Origin: Gaiellaceae bacterium
Lineage (GTDB): Bacteria; Actinomycetota; Thermoleophilia; Gaiellales; Gaiellaceae
Direction: 5' to 3'
DNA: 64,000 nt
NCBI GenBank assembly: GCA_030446625.1
Contig: JAUJMY010000014.1
Location: 25,736 to 89,735 of the forward strand
Shown: positions 56,006 through 64,000 of the stretch, piece by piece
Layout of the letters: each line of letters opens with the position of its first letter
How positions within the stretch are numbered: the first letter of the stretch is position 1
Position numbers and translations under genes: made by a program
Notes under the pieces: generated by a model
What the model was told of the DNA's origin: nothing
The model's input: only the letters and a program-made list of their open reading frames with translations
The model's database searches: none

Positions 56006-57814
56006 ATGCCGCAGCTGGTCGACACGACGATCCGACTGCTCGGGCAGGAGCCGCTCGCGGGGCGCATCCCGACGGCGGACCAGCTTCGGCTCGTCTCGAT
56101 CCTCGACCGCGCTGGCTTCGCGTACCTCGAGATCTCGGGAGGAGGCTGCTTCGACGCGGCGGTGCGGCGCGGCGTCGAGAGCCCTTGGGAGCGGATTCGC
56201 GCGCTGCGCGCACGCACCCGGACGCCGCTCGGGCTCGCGCTGCGCGGGCGTTTCCTCGTTGGCTCGCGTCCCGTCGACGCGGACTTCATCCGCCGCTTCG
56301 TCGCGTCGGCGGCCGAGAACGGCATCGACGTCTTCCGCCTCAACGACCCGCTGAATGACGTCTCGAACCTCAACGAGGCCGCCGACGCGATCGCGGCCGC
56401 CGGGCGCGAGTTCGAGGGCGGCCTCGTCTACAGCCCGGGGCCCTCGGCCGAGCCCCGCGCACTCGTCGAACAGGCTCGGAAGCTGGCCGAGCTCGGGGCC
56501 ACGCGGGTGCTCCTCCACGACCCGACGGGCTCGCTGCAGCCGCATCGCGCGCACGACCTGATCGGGCGCCTCGCGGAGGCGAGCGGGCTTCCCGTCGGGA
56601 TCTACTGCCAGGGCGCGACCGGCAACGCGCTCGCGGCCGCGCTCGAGGCCGCCCGCGCTGGCGCGGATCTGATCGCCTGCGCGATCTACCCCGTCGCGCT
56701 CACGCTCCACCGCGTCTCCGGCGAGGCGCTCGCGGACGCGCTCGCCGCGCTCGGGCTCGACCCGCAGGTCGACGTCGCCACGCTCTGGGAGGCGTCCGAC
56801 CTCGTCGACGAGCACATCGGCGACGAGCCGGTGACGCCGCTCGCGCCGCGGATCGCCGTCCGCGCCGCGCAGCACGACATCCCGGCGGGACTCGTGGCGG
56901 CGCTCGAGACGCAGCTGCGCGCGAATGCAGCCGTCGACCGCATCGACGAGGTGATCGAGGAGCTGGAGCGGATCCGGACCGAGGTCGGCTCGCCGCCGCT
57001 CGCGCCCCCGATCGGGCAGGTGCTGGCATCGCAGGCGCTCCTGCACGTCCTCGGCGCCGCGCGCTACCAGGCCGTCGTGGACGAGCTGCGCGCTCTGCTC
57101 CAGGGCGAGTACGGCTCGCCGCCGGGACCGATCGACCCGTCGGTCGCGCGTGCGGTCGCGCTCGTCGCCGACCCCGACTCGGCCGAACAGGCGGCGCCGC
57201 CCCTCGCAGAGGTGCGCGCGCAGGCGGAGGGGCTCGCCGCGAGCGAGGAGGAGCTGCTCCTGCTCGGCCTCTTCGGGGACGACGCGGAGCCGCTCCTGCG
57301 CGCGATCCGGGGCCGCGCGCAGGGCGAGACCCTCGAGGCGGGCGGCGTCGACCAGGCACGTGCGGAGCGGATCCGCGAGATCGTCCGCATCGTCCAGGAG
57401 ACGGGGGTCGGTGAGGTGACGATCGAGGAGGACGATCTGCGCGTGACCGTCCGGCGCAGCGACGAGCGCGTCGCGGAGCCGCTTCTTCCCGTCGCGGCGC
57501 TCGCGGGCGAGCAGCGGGCGGAGGTTCCGCTTACGCCGCCGTCGAACGGCCTCGTCCGCGTCGAGTCGCCGATGGTCGGCACCTTCTACCGCGCGCCGCA
57601 ACCGGGAGCGCCGCCGTTCGTCGAGGAGGGCGACGTCGTCGGCGTCGGGCAGACGCTCTGCATCCTCGAGGCGATGAAGCTCATGAACGAGGTGAAGGCG
57701 GAGGTCGAGGGGCGGATCCGCGCGATCCACGTCCAGAATGGGGAGCCCGTGGAGTTCGGCCAGCTCCTCTTCGAGGTCGAGCCGCTCGAGGGCCGGCCGC
57801 TCGACGCGCTGTAG
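56006..57814 (+). CDS. Carboxyltransferase-like domain (metal site lost) fused to a biotin carboxyl carrier domain
   Basis: 602 residues. Residues 1-420 align along their length with the PycB/OadA carboxyltransferase (GGGCFDAAVRRGVESPWERI, ALRGRFLVGSR, AAENGIDVFRLNDPLNDV, and EVGSPPLAPPIGQVLASQALLHVLG). The four metal ligands of that family are gone: DTTxRD is DTTIRLL, the KD loop is LHDPTG, and HxH is YCQ. Residues about 455-602 are an AccB-type carrier (IREIVRIVQETGVGEVTIEE, ESPMVGTFYRAPQPGAPPF, biotin Lys in EAMKLMNE). accC follows. It probably serves acetyl-CoA carboxylase; a divergent pyruvate carboxylase B subunit is the alternative. Confidence 0.85.
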   Translation: MPQLVDTTIRLLGQEPLAGRIPTADQLRLVSILDRAGFAYLEISGGGCFDAAVRRGVESPWERIRALRARTRTPLGLALRGRFLVGSRPVDADFIRRFVASAAENGIDVFRLNDPLNDVSNLNEAADAIAAAGREFEGGLVYSPGPSAEPRALVEQARKLAELGATRVLLHDPTGSLQPHRAHDLIGRLAEASGLPVGIYCQGATGNALAAALEAARAGADLIACAIYPVALTLHRVSGEALADALAALGLDPQVDVATLWEASDLVDEHIGDEPVTPLAPRIAVRAAQHDIPAGLVAALETQLRANAAVDRIDEVIEELERIRTEVGSPPLAPPIGQVLASQALLHVLGAARYQAVVDELRALLQGEYGSPPGPIDPSVARAVALVADPDSAEQAAPPLAEVRAQAEGLAASEEELLLLGLFGDDAEPLLRAIRGRAQGETLEAGGVDQARAERIREIVRIVQETGVGEVTIEEDDLRVTVRRSDERVAEPLLPVAALAGEQRAEVPLTPPSNGLVRVESPMVGTFYRAPQPGAPPFVEEGDVVGVGQTLCILEAMKLMNEVKAEVEGRIRAIHVQNGEPVEFGQLLFEVEPLEGRPLDAL

Positions 57815-57819
57815 CAGCG

Positions 57820-59178
57820 ATGTTCTCGCGCGTCCTCGTGGCGAACCGCGGCGAGATCGCGGTCCGCGTCATCCGCGCCCTGCGTGAGCTGGGCGTCGGC
57901 GCCGTCGCGGTCTACTCGACCGCCGACGCGGACGCGCTGCACGTCGAGCTGGCCGACCAGGCGGTATGCATCGGCCCGCCGCCGGCCGCCGCGAGCTACC
58001 TGAGCATCCCGGCGGTGATCGCAGCCGCGACGACGACCCACTGCGAGGCGATCCACCCGGGGTACGGCTTCCTGAGCGAGAACCCCGAGTTCGTCCGCGC
58101 GTGCGAGGACAACGACCTCGTCTTCATCGGCCCGAGCGCGGACACGATGGCGCGGATGGGCGACAAGGCCCAGGCGAAGGCCGAGATGCGCGCGGCGGGG
58201 GTGCCGCTCGTGCCGGGGACGGACGGGGCCGCGACGCTGGCCGACGCCCAGGCCGCGGCCGCGGAGCTCGGGTTCCCGGTGCTGCTCAAGGCCGTCGCCG
58301 GCGGCGGTGGGAAAGGCATGCGTCTCGTCGAGGATCCGGACGAGCTCGAGGACGCTTTCGCGACCGCGTCGCGCGAGGCCGAGGCCGCGTTCTCGGACGG
58401 GTCTCTCTACGTCGAGAAGGCCGTCGCGCCCGCGCGGCACGTCGAGATCCAGGTCCTCGCCGACGGCGCCGGCGGCGTGCTGACGCTCGGCGAGCGCGAG
58501 TGCTCGATCCAGCGGCGCCACCAGAAGCTGATCGAGGAGTCGCCGTCGCCGGCGCTCGACGCGGGCACGCGCGACGCGATGGAGGACGCGGCCGAGCGCG
58601 GGTGCCACGCGATCGGCTACCGGAACGCCGGCACGTTCGAGTTCCTACTCGGCGCCGACGGCAGCTTCTACTTCATCGAGCTGAACGCGCGCCTGCAGGT
58701 CGAGCATCCCGTGACGGAGCTCGTCACCGGCATCGACGTCGTGCGCGAGCAGATCCGGATCGCGGCGGGCGAGCCGCTCGTGCGCACCGGGCGCGCGCCG
58801 CGCCGCGGGCACGCGATCGAGATCAGGCTCAACGCCGAGGATCCCGCGCGCGGCTTCTTGCCCGCGCCCGGTCGCATCGAGCGTCTGCGCGCGCCGCTCG
58901 GGCCGGGCGTCCGCCTCGACACCCACGTGCGCGACGGCGCGGCGGTCCCTCCGCACTACGACTCGCTGCTCGCGAAGCTCGTGGTCTGGGACGAGGACCG
59001 CCCAGCGGCGGTCGCGCGCGCGCTCCGCGCGCTGCGGGAGCTGGAGCTGACGGGGGTTCCGACGACGCGCGAGGTCGCCGTCGACGTCCTCTCGAGCGAC
59101 GGCTTCCGCTCGGGCGAATACTCGACGGGATACCTTGCAGAGATGGAGGATTCACTCCCCGCGCTCGCGCCGCGGTGA
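57820..59178 (+). CDS. accC: Biotin carboxylase
   Basis: A 452-residue ATP-grasp enzyme: FSRVLVANRGEIAVRVIRALRE, HPGYGFLSENPEF, KAVAGGGGKGMRLV, ERECSIQRRHQKLIEESP, FEFLLGADGSFYFIELNARLQVEHPVTE. It carboxylates biotin on the carrier domain encoded just upstream. It starts at ATG 57820, five bases after the previous stop. Confidence 0.95.
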   Translation: MFSRVLVANRGEIAVRVIRALRELGVGAVAVYSTADADALHVELADQAVCIGPPPAAASYLSIPAVIAAATTTHCEAIHPGYGFLSENPEFVRACEDNDLVFIGPSADTMARMGDKAQAKAEMRAAGVPLVPGTDGAATLADAQAAAAELGFPVLLKAVAGGGGKGMRLVEDPDELEDAFATASREAEAAFSDGSLYVEKAVAPARHVEIQVLADGAGGVLTLGERECSIQRRHQKLIEESPSPALDAGTRDAMEDAAERGCHAIGYRNAGTFEFLLGADGSFYFIELNARLQVEHPVTELVTGIDVVREQIRIAAGEPLVRTGRAPRRGHAIEIRLNAEDPARGFLPAPGRIERLRAPLGPGVRLDTHVRDGAAVPPHYDSLLAKLVVWDEDRPAAVARALRALRELELTGVPTTREVAVDVLSSDGFRSGEYSTGYLAEMEDSLPALAPR

Positions 59179-59483
59179 GCGACGCGCTCGTGATCGACGG
59201 CGCCGGAGGCACGATCACCGTCGGCGGCGGCGTCCTCTCGCGCGTCGTGATGCGCGCAGCCGAGAGCGCGGCCGGGGCGCGCGTGCGGCGACCGCGGCGT
59301 GGACCGGACGTCGAGGTGGACGACGGACGCGCGCGCATCGCGCTGCAGATCGCGGTGGCGTACGGGCTGGTCGTCCCCGACGTCGCGCGCGAGGTACAGG
59401 AGCGCGTCGCGGACGCGCTGCGCGGGATCTGCGGCCTCGAGTCCGTGGCAGTCGACGTCTCCGTCGAGGAGCTCGACGAATGA
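59175..59483 (+). CDS. Asp23/Gls24 family protein
   Basis: 102 residues. GGTITVGGGVLSRVVMRAAESAAG and IALQIAVAYGLVVPDVAREVQERVADALRGICGLESVAVDVSVEEL match the Asp23/Gls24 (DUF322) alkaline-shock family. The accC-asp23-nusB order is the usual Gram-positive one. GTG 59175 overlaps the accC stop. Confidence 0.88.
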   Translation: MSDALVIDGAGGTITVGGGVLSRVVMRAAESAAGARVRRPRRGPDVEVDDGRARIALQIAVAYGLVVPDVAREVQERVADALRGICGLESVAVDVSVEELDE

Positions 59484-59857
59484 GCGGCCGGCGCGCCGCC
59501 CGGCGGCAGGCGTTCGTCCTGCTGTACCAGTCAGACCTGACCGGGAAGCCCCTCGCATCGCTCTACGAGGGCGACATCGACCGCTACGCCTGCGAGACCG
59601 CCGAGGCGGTGCTCGCGCGCGCGGCGGAGCTGGACGCGCGCATCACGGACGCGGCCGAGGGCTGGACCGCGGACCGCCTCGGCACCGTCGAGCGGAACAT
59701 CCTGCGCGTCGCGCTCCACGAGCTCGAGAGCGGCGCCGTTCCGCCCGAGGTCGCGATCGACGAGGCGGTGAGGCTCGCGAAGGTCTACTCGAGCGACGAC
59801 GCCGGCCGCCTCGTGAACGGCATCCTCGGGCGGATCGTCAGGGAGCGAGCGGCGTGA
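59480..59857 (+). CDS. nusB: Transcription antitermination factor NusB
   Basis: 125 residues: RRAARRQAFVLLYQSD, then LGTVERNILRVALHELESGAVPPEVAIDEAVRLAKVYSSDDAGRLVNGILGRI, the strongly conserved C-terminal half. It binds rRNA boxA with NusE. The ATG overlaps the asp23 stop. Confidence 0.94.
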   Translation: MSGRRAARRQAFVLLYQSDLTGKPLASLYEGDIDRYACETAEAVLARAAELDARITDAAEGWTADRLGTVERNILRVALHELESGAVPPEVAIDEAVRLAKVYSSDDAGRLVNGILGRIVRERAA

Positions 59858-60051
59858 GCGCCGACGAGTCGCTCCGGCGCGCGGAGGAGCTCTTCGAGCG
59901 CCTCGAGGAGACGCGCGCGCGGCTCGAGCGCGTGGCCGAGAGCGAGAACGCCGAGGCGGCGATCGACATCCTCGCGGAGCTCGCCGACGTGGCGCGTGAC
60001 GTCGAGGCCGAGCTCGCGCGCGCGCGCGACGAGAGCGATGCGGACGCCTGA
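59854..60051 (+). CDS. Small coiled-coil protein in the xseB position
   Basis: 65 residues, almost entirely charged helix with heptad Leu/Ala/Val (SLRRAEELFERLEETRARLERVAESENAEAAIDILAELADV). It sits where exonuclease VII small subunit lies in other genomes (before the prenyl synthase), but the XseB signature (LExIVxxLExGxLxLEES) is absent and no xseA is present. Overlaps nusB and ispA. Function unknown. Confidence 0.6.
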   Translation: MSADESLRRAEELFERLEETRARLERVAESENAEAAIDILAELADVARDVEAELARARDESDADA

Positions 60052-60808
60052 CGAGCACCGCGCGCTCGTCGACGGCTACCTGGACGAGCTGGCGCTGACG
60101 CCGGAGCTGGGCGCCCTCGCGGAGCCGGTGCGGTACGCGCTCGAGGGCGGCGGCAAGCGGATCCGGCCCGTCCTCTGCCTCGCGGCCGGCGAGGCGGCGG
60201 GGTCGGACGCGGAGCAGCTCCTGCCGGCCGCGGCCGCCGTCGAGCTCGTGCACACGTTCTCGCTCGTCCACGACGATCTTCCGGCGCTGGACGACGACGC
60301 GCTCCGGCGCGGACGCCCGAGTGCCCACGCCCGCTTCGGCGAGGGAATAGCGATCCTCGCGGGCGATGCGCTGCTCGCGGAGGCGTTCCGGCTCGCGCTC
60401 TCGTACGCGACGCCGGGCGTCGCGCGCGAGCTCACGCAGGCAACGCTCGCGATGATCGGCGGCCAGTACCTGGACGTGACCGGGAGCCACGACGACGTCG
60501 CGGCGCTCCACCGGCTGAAGACCGGTGCGCTCTTCGGCGCGTCGATCGGTTGCGCGCTCTGGGTCGCCGAGGTGCCCGAACGGGACCAGCGGCCGTGGCG
60601 GGAGTTCGCGGACGAGGTCGGACTGCTCTTCCAGATCGTCGACGACATCCTCGACGACGACGGCTACGTCCTCAGCCTCGGCCGCGAGAGCGCACGCGGG
60701 CTGGCCGACGAGACCGTCGAGCGAGCGCACGCGCGTCTCGGCGAGATCGACGCCGACACCTCCGTGCTCGCGGAGATCGTCGCCGCCCTCGCGGCGCGCA
60801 CCTCCTAG
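60038..60808 (+). CDS. ispA: Polyprenyl synthetase (farnesyl/geranyl diphosphate synthase type)
   Basis: 256 residues: GGGKRIRPVLCLAAGEAAG, first Asp-rich motif SLVHDDLPALDDD, GRPSAHARFGEGIAILAGDALL, LKTGALFGASIG and second Asp-rich motif LLFQIVDDILDDDG. The four residues between Asp pairs (DDLPALDDD) are typical of bacterial IspA. It makes C15 or longer isoprenoid diphosphates. The stop shares CTAG with the convergent acetyltransferase. Confidence 0.92.
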   Translation: MRTPDEHRALVDGYLDELALTPELGALAEPVRYALEGGGKRIRPVLCLAAGEAAGSDAEQLLPAAAAVELVHTFSLVHDDLPALDDDALRRGRPSAHARFGEGIAILAGDALLAEAFRLALSYATPGVARELTQATLAMIGGQYLDVTGSHDDVAALHRLKTGALFGASIGCALWVAEVPERDQRPWREFADEVGLLFQIVDDILDDDGYVLSLGRESARGLADETVERAHARLGEIDADTSVLAEIVAALAARTS

Positions 60809-61305
60809 AGCTCTTCGGCGAGCAGGTCGAGGAGGAGCCCGTCGCGCCAGCTGCCGTCGGGGCCGAGCCAGTACTTCCGCAGGACGCCGACCCGCCGAAA
60901 GCCGACGCTCTCGTAGCAGCGGACGGCCCGCTCGTTCTCGAGCGCGGGGTCGATCGTGAGGCGGTGGTGCCCGCGGCCCTCGACGAGGTGGCGCGCGAGC
61001 GTACGCACCGCGTCGCGCCCGAGCCCGCGTCCGTGCCGCCGCTCCGTGATGAAGACGTCGATGCTCGCGTGCCGGTACTCGGGATCGTCGTGCTCGTAGT
61101 ACTGGACGAGCCCGATCACGTCGTCCTCGTACTCGATCGCGAACGCGGTCGCGCCCGAGCGGCGCTCGACCTTTTCGCGCAGGCTGCCGTCGTCGATCCC
61201 GGGCCACCAGCGGCTGACGGCGGGCTCGCGTCCGATCTCGACGAGGTGAGGCACGTGCTCCGCCGCGAGCGGCCGCAGGAGAACGGAGTCGCCGAGCAGG
61301 TTCAC
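60805..61305 (-). CDS. GNAT-family N-acetyltransferase, AAC(6')-like
   Basis: 166 residues: VLLRPLAAEHVPHLVEIGREPAVSRWWPG, IGLVQYYEHDDPEYRHASIDVFI, GRGLGRDAVRTLARHLV (acetyl-CoA loop) and IDPALENERAVRCYESVGFRRVGVLR. The WW and YYEHDDPEYRHASIDVFI segments resemble aminoglycoside 6'-N-acetyltransferases, but housekeeping relatives share them. TACAAC is five bases before GTG 61305. The gene sits, out of place, between ispA and tlyA. Confidence 0.8.
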   Translation of the reverse strand: MNLLGDSVLLRPLAAEHVPHLVEIGREPAVSRWWPGIDDGSLREKVERRSGATAFAIEYEDDVIGLVQYYEHDDPEYRHASIDVFITERRHGRGLGRDAVRTLARHLVEGRGHHRLTIDPALENERAVRCYESVGFRRVGVLRKYWLGPDGSWRDGLLLDLLAEEL

Positions 61306-61345
61306 GGCGCGCGTTGTAGCAGCGCCCGCGACTACGCTCGGGCCG

Positions 61346-62110
61346 GTGAAGAAGCGCGTCGACGTCCTGCTCGTCGAGCGCGGGCTCGCAGAGACGCGCG
61401 CGCAGGCGCAGGCGCTCGTGCTCGCCGGGCTCGTGCGCGGGTTCGACAAGCCCGGGACGCAGGTCGACGACGACGCGGAGCTCGAGGTCGAGCGCCCGCC
61501 GGCGTACGTCTCGCGCGGCGGCGAGAAGCTCGCGAACGCCCTCGACGCTCTCCAAGTAGACGTCCGCGGGCTCGACTGCCTCGACGTCGGCGCCTCGACC
61601 GGCGGCTTCACCGACGTGCTCCTCCAGCGCGGCGCGGCGCGTGTCGTGGCGCTCGACGTGGGCTACGGGCAGCTGCACCCGCGCCTGCGTGGCGACCCGC
61701 GCGTCACGGTGCTCGAACGGACGAACGCGCGCGACCTCGAATCGCTCCCGTACCCGCCGCGGCTCCTCGTCTGCGACGTTTCGTTCATCAGCGTGCGCAA
61801 GGCACTGCCATCCGTGCTCCGCCTCGCGGCGCCCGCGTGGCAGGCGCTCGTGCTCGTCAAGCCGCAGTTCGAGGCCGGCCGCGCCGACGTCGGGCGCGGC
61901 GGCGTGGTTCGCGATGCCGAGGTGCACCGCCGCGTGCTTCAGGAGGTCGCCGAGGCCGCGCTCGCGTGGGGTGCGCAGACCCTGGGGGTCGTAGACTCCG
62001 GCTTGCCGGGCCCCAAGGGCAACCGCGAGTTCTTCCTGCACCTCGTCGCGCACGACGCACCGACGCCGCCAGATGACATCGACACCTGGATCGACGACGC
62101 GGTCGGCTGA
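61346..62110 (+). CDS. tlyA: rRNA 2'-O-methyltransferase TlyA
   Basis: 254 residues: an S4 RNA-binding domain (KKRVDVLLVERGLAETRAQAQALVLAGLV), VSRGGEKLANAL, then the FtsJ-like SAM domain (LDCLDVGASTGGFTDVLLQRGA, VALDVGYGQL, LLVCDVSFISVRKALP, LVKPQFEAGR). It methylates C1409 of 16S and C1920 of 23S rRNA, the modification linked to capreomycin sensitivity. TACGCT is seven bases before GTG 61346. Confidence 0.93.
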   Translation: MKKRVDVLLVERGLAETRAQAQALVLAGLVRGFDKPGTQVDDDAELEVERPPAYVSRGGEKLANALDALQVDVRGLDCLDVGASTGGFTDVLLQRGAARVVALDVGYGQLHPRLRGDPRVTVLERTNARDLESLPYPPRLLVCDVSFISVRKALPSVLRLAAPAWQALVLVKPQFEAGRADVGRGGVVRDAEVHRRVLQEVAEAALAWGAQTLGVVDSGLPGPKGNREFFLHLVAHDAPTPPDDIDTWIDDAVG

Positions 62111-62114
62111 GGCA

Positions 62115-62936
62115 GTGCGCCGGGCGGCCGTGGTGACGCACGGGAAGCCGGGCACGATCGGACCCGCGCTGGAGCGGCTGGAGGAGGTCGCGCGCCGGGC
62201 GGGCGTCGAGCTCGTCCTGTCGGAGGAGGAGATCGAGAAGCACGGGAGGATCGACGGCAGCGGCGACCCGGGCGACGCCGACCTGGCGATCGTGCTCGGC
62301 GGCGACGGGACGATGCTGCGGGCGCTGAACCGGTTCCTCGGCACGGACGTCCCCGTCTTCGGCGTCAACTTCGGACGCGTCGGCTTCCTTGCGTCGGTCC
62401 AGCCCGAGGAGCTGGAGTCGGGGCTCGCGCGGGCGTTCGCCGGCGAGTACGAGATCGTCGAGCTGCCGACGCTGGCCGCGGAGGCCGCCGGCGCGCGCCG
62501 GAACGCCGTGAACGACGTCGTCGCGACGAGCTCGACGCTCGGCCGGATGGTCGAGCTCGAGTGGGCGATCGGCGACGAGGGGCTCGGTCGGCAGCCCTGC
62601 GACGGGGTCATCTGCGCGACGCCCTCCGGCTCGACGGCGTACAACCTCTCGAACGGCGGCCCCGTGCTCGTCAGGGGCCTGGACGCGATGGCGATCACGT
62701 TCGTCGCGCCGCACTCGCTCGACGCGCGGCCGCTCGTCGTCCCGAAGGGGCGCGACCTGACCGTGCGGAACCGCACGCCTGACGTCTCCGTCACCGTTCT
62801 CGTCGACGGGCACGCCTTCACGGAAGTCGCGCCCGGAGAGGAGGTGCGCGTCCGGCTGGACGACCGCCGCAGCCTGCTTGCCACGCTCCCGGAGGCGACG
62901 TTCTTCCGCCGCTACCGGACGACGTTCGCCTCCTGA
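62115..62936 (+). CDS. nadK: NAD kinase
   Basis: 273 residues: VVTHGKPGTIGPALERL, IVLGGDGTMLRALNRF (GGDG), VNFGRVGFLASV, NAVNDVVATSS, CDGVICATPSGSTAYNLSNGGPVL and APHSLDARPLVVP. It phosphorylates NAD to NADP. It starts at GTG 62115, four bases after the tlyA stop. Confidence 0.94.
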   Translation: MRRAAVVTHGKPGTIGPALERLEEVARRAGVELVLSEEEIEKHGRIDGSGDPGDADLAIVLGGDGTMLRALNRFLGTDVPVFGVNFGRVGFLASVQPEELESGLARAFAGEYEIVELPTLAAEAAGARRNAVNDVVATSSTLGRMVELEWAIGDEGLGRQPCDGVICATPSGSTAYNLSNGGPVLVRGLDAMAITFVAPHSLDARPLVVPKGRDLTVRNRTPDVSVTVLVDGHAFTEVAPGEEVRVRLDDRRSLLATLPEATFFRRYRTTFAS

Positions 62937-62997
62937 GCGCGGGCCGACCGCGCGGGACGATAGCCCGCGCGCGCCTGCGGCACTACCATCGGCGCGA

Positions 62998-63966
62998 GTG
63001 CTCCGGCGCCTCCGCATCGAGAATCTCGTCCTGATCCGCGAGGCCGATCTCACCTTCGTGCCGGGTCTGAATGCGATCACGGGCGAGACGGGCGCCGGCA
63101 AGACGATCCTCGCGCAGGCGATCGGCCTGCTCCTGGGCGCGAAAGGCGACGCGTCCCAGGTCGGGGCCGGCGGCGACGAGGCGTACGTCGAGGCCGAGCT
63201 CGACCTTCCGGAGGGGCTGCTCGAAGAGGAGGACGCCGCGACGCTCGCGGAGCTTCGACCGGGGGAGGAGGACGGGCTCGTGCTCGCGCGGCGCGTGTTC
63301 GCGGACGGGCGGACGCGCGCGTACGCCTGGGGACGCAGCGCCGCGCGCGAGGACCTCGCTGCGGTCGCGGAGCGCCTGCTCGCGATGTCGGGCCAGTTCG
63401 AGCAGCGGCGCCTCGCAAGGCCCTCGTACCAGCTGGACGTGCTCGACGCCTACGTCGGCGACGCGCAGCTGCGGCGCCGGGCGGAGGCGCGGCGGGCCTG
63501 GCAGGAGCTCGTCGCGGCGCGGCGCACGCACGACGAGCTGACGCGCGACGCAGCGGCGGCCGAGGCGCGCCTCGGGGAGCTGCGCGCGCGCGTCGAGGAC
63601 ACCGCCCGCAGCGCGCCGCAGACGGAGCACGAGCTGCGCGTCGAGCGCGAGCGACTGCGGCACGTGACGGAGCTCGCCGGGGGCGCGGCGGCGGCGGCCG
63701 AAGCGCTCGACCCGGATGACGGCGACGGCGCCGCGGCGCTCGTCGCCGCCGCCGAGCGGGCGCTCGCGCCGCTCGAAACCCTCGCCCCCGAGCTCGGGCG
63801 GAGCGGCGACGAGCTGCGCGACGTCGAGCTGCGCCTGCGCGAGACGGCGAGCGCGCTGCGCTCGTTGGTCGCGTCGCTCGAGGCGGAGCCGGGAAGGCTC
63901 GAGCAGATCGAGGCGGAGCTCGCGCGGATCGCGGAGACGAAGAGGCGGTTCCGCTGCGCGAGCTAG
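62998..63966 (+). CDS. recN: DNA repair protein RecN, N-terminal part, ended by an in-frame stop
   Basis: 322 of the expected 550-570 residues: LRIENLVLIREADL, Walker A ITGETGAGKTILAQAIGLLLG, MSGQFEQRRLARPSYQLDVLDAY and the start of the coiled coil. At 63964 a TAG falls in KRRFRCAS-stop-VGLRARAGDAR. The same frame continues sensibly, and RecN proteins usually have Tyr there (CxSYxELL), so TAC to TAG is the likely change. The gene would otherwise run past the window end. TACCAT lies eight bases before GTG 62998. Confidence 0.85.
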   Translation: MLRRLRIENLVLIREADLTFVPGLNAITGETGAGKTILAQAIGLLLGAKGDASQVGAGGDEAYVEAELDLPEGLLEEEDAATLAELRPGEEDGLVLARRVFADGRTRAYAWGRSAAREDLAAVAERLLAMSGQFEQRRLARPSYQLDVLDAYVGDAQLRRRAEARRAWQELVAARRTHDELTRDAAAAEARLGELRARVEDTARSAPQTEHELRVERERLRHVTELAGGAAAAAEALDPDDGDGAAALVAAAERALAPLETLAPELGRSGDELRDVELRLRETASALRSLVASLEAEPGRLEQIEAELARIAETKRRFRCAS

Positions 63967-64000
63967 GTGGGGCTGCGCGCGCGCGCGGGCGACGCGCGCG

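Noticed and set aside
59854..60051. xseB (exonuclease VII small subunit)
   Set aside because: Size and position fit, but the LExIV...LExG...LEES signature is absent.
59531..62884. Very long minus-strand open frame (over 1100 codons) opposite nusB-nadK
   Set aside because: Its product is low-complexity Arg/Ala/Gly-rich and it lies opposite five recognisable genes. Only the C-terminal acetyltransferase at 60805-61305 on that strand, in a different frame, is real.

Overview
The window is very GC-rich, densely packed DNA with GTG starts as frequent as ATG, start/stop overlaps of the GTGA, ATGA and TGATG type, and many operon-first genes that appear to be transcribed without a leader. The gene order aroE-aroC-aroKB-aroQ-pepP-efp-accB-accC-asp23-nusB-ispA-tlyA-nadK-recN, the alaS-ruvX-mltG block, and actinobacterial families (DUF1206, DUF948, SigB/F-type sigma factor, IS481) point to an actinobacterium. 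A deep-branching class such as Thermoleophilia is my best guess. This is inference from style and synteny, because no rRNA is present.

Layout. 1-6963: late cobalamin pathway (cobL, cobM, a BluB-CobT fusion, cbiB, cobC, cobU, cobS), all on + and translationally coupled. 7104-17000: mixed housekeeping genes (rlmN, threonine aldolase, serine hydrolase, DUF6886, acetyltransferase, MacB/FtsX-type ABC transporter, Ca2+/H+ antiporter, HAD hydrolase). 17076-22276: Cys-rich protein, endonuclease IV, lone receiver protein, M3-type peptidase, tRNA-Glu, DUF1206 membrane protein, TetR regulator. 22360-25920: a palindromic operator followed by two secreted subtilases and a strong terminator. 25925-31530: tRNA-Gln, HD-domain protein, DUF2007, two half-transporters of an apparent heterodimeric ABC exporter, family-4 uracil-DNA glycosylase. 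31541-37544: histidine degradation (ftcD, DUF402, hutH, hutU, hutI). 37964-39014: an IS481-family element. 39016-43416: cupin, metallo-hydrolase, hisS, aspS, RlpA-like protein. 43425-43607: a strongly folded, unassigned RNA. 43631-50399: mnmA, DUF948, RsbW-like protein, sigma factor, alaS, ruvX, mltG. 50553-64000: shikimate pathway, efp, biotin carboxylase with an unusual biotin-carrier fusion, nusB, prenyl synthase, tlyA, nadK, recN.

Genes that work together. CobL through CobS carry the corrin ring to cobalamin, and the BluB-CobT fusion supplies and activates the lower ligand. HutH, HutU, HutI and FtcD convert histidine to glutamate, passing the formimino group to tetrahydrofolate. AroQ, AroB, AroE, AroK and AroC give most of the chorismate pathway. 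The TetR gene and the overlapping palindromes between it and the subtilases suggest local control of protease export.

Sequence quality. At least eight single-base indels break otherwise well conserved genes (cobS, rlmN twice, DUF6886, cax, the transposase, hutH twice), mostly losses in or next to G/C runs, and recN has an in-frame stop. Uncorrected assembly error is the simplest reading. The most unusual biology is the carboxyltransferase-like/biotin-carrier fusion that has lost all metal-binding residues, the structured RNA after aspS, the IS481 insertion into a shared CTAG stop site, and the widespread leaderless promoter pattern.
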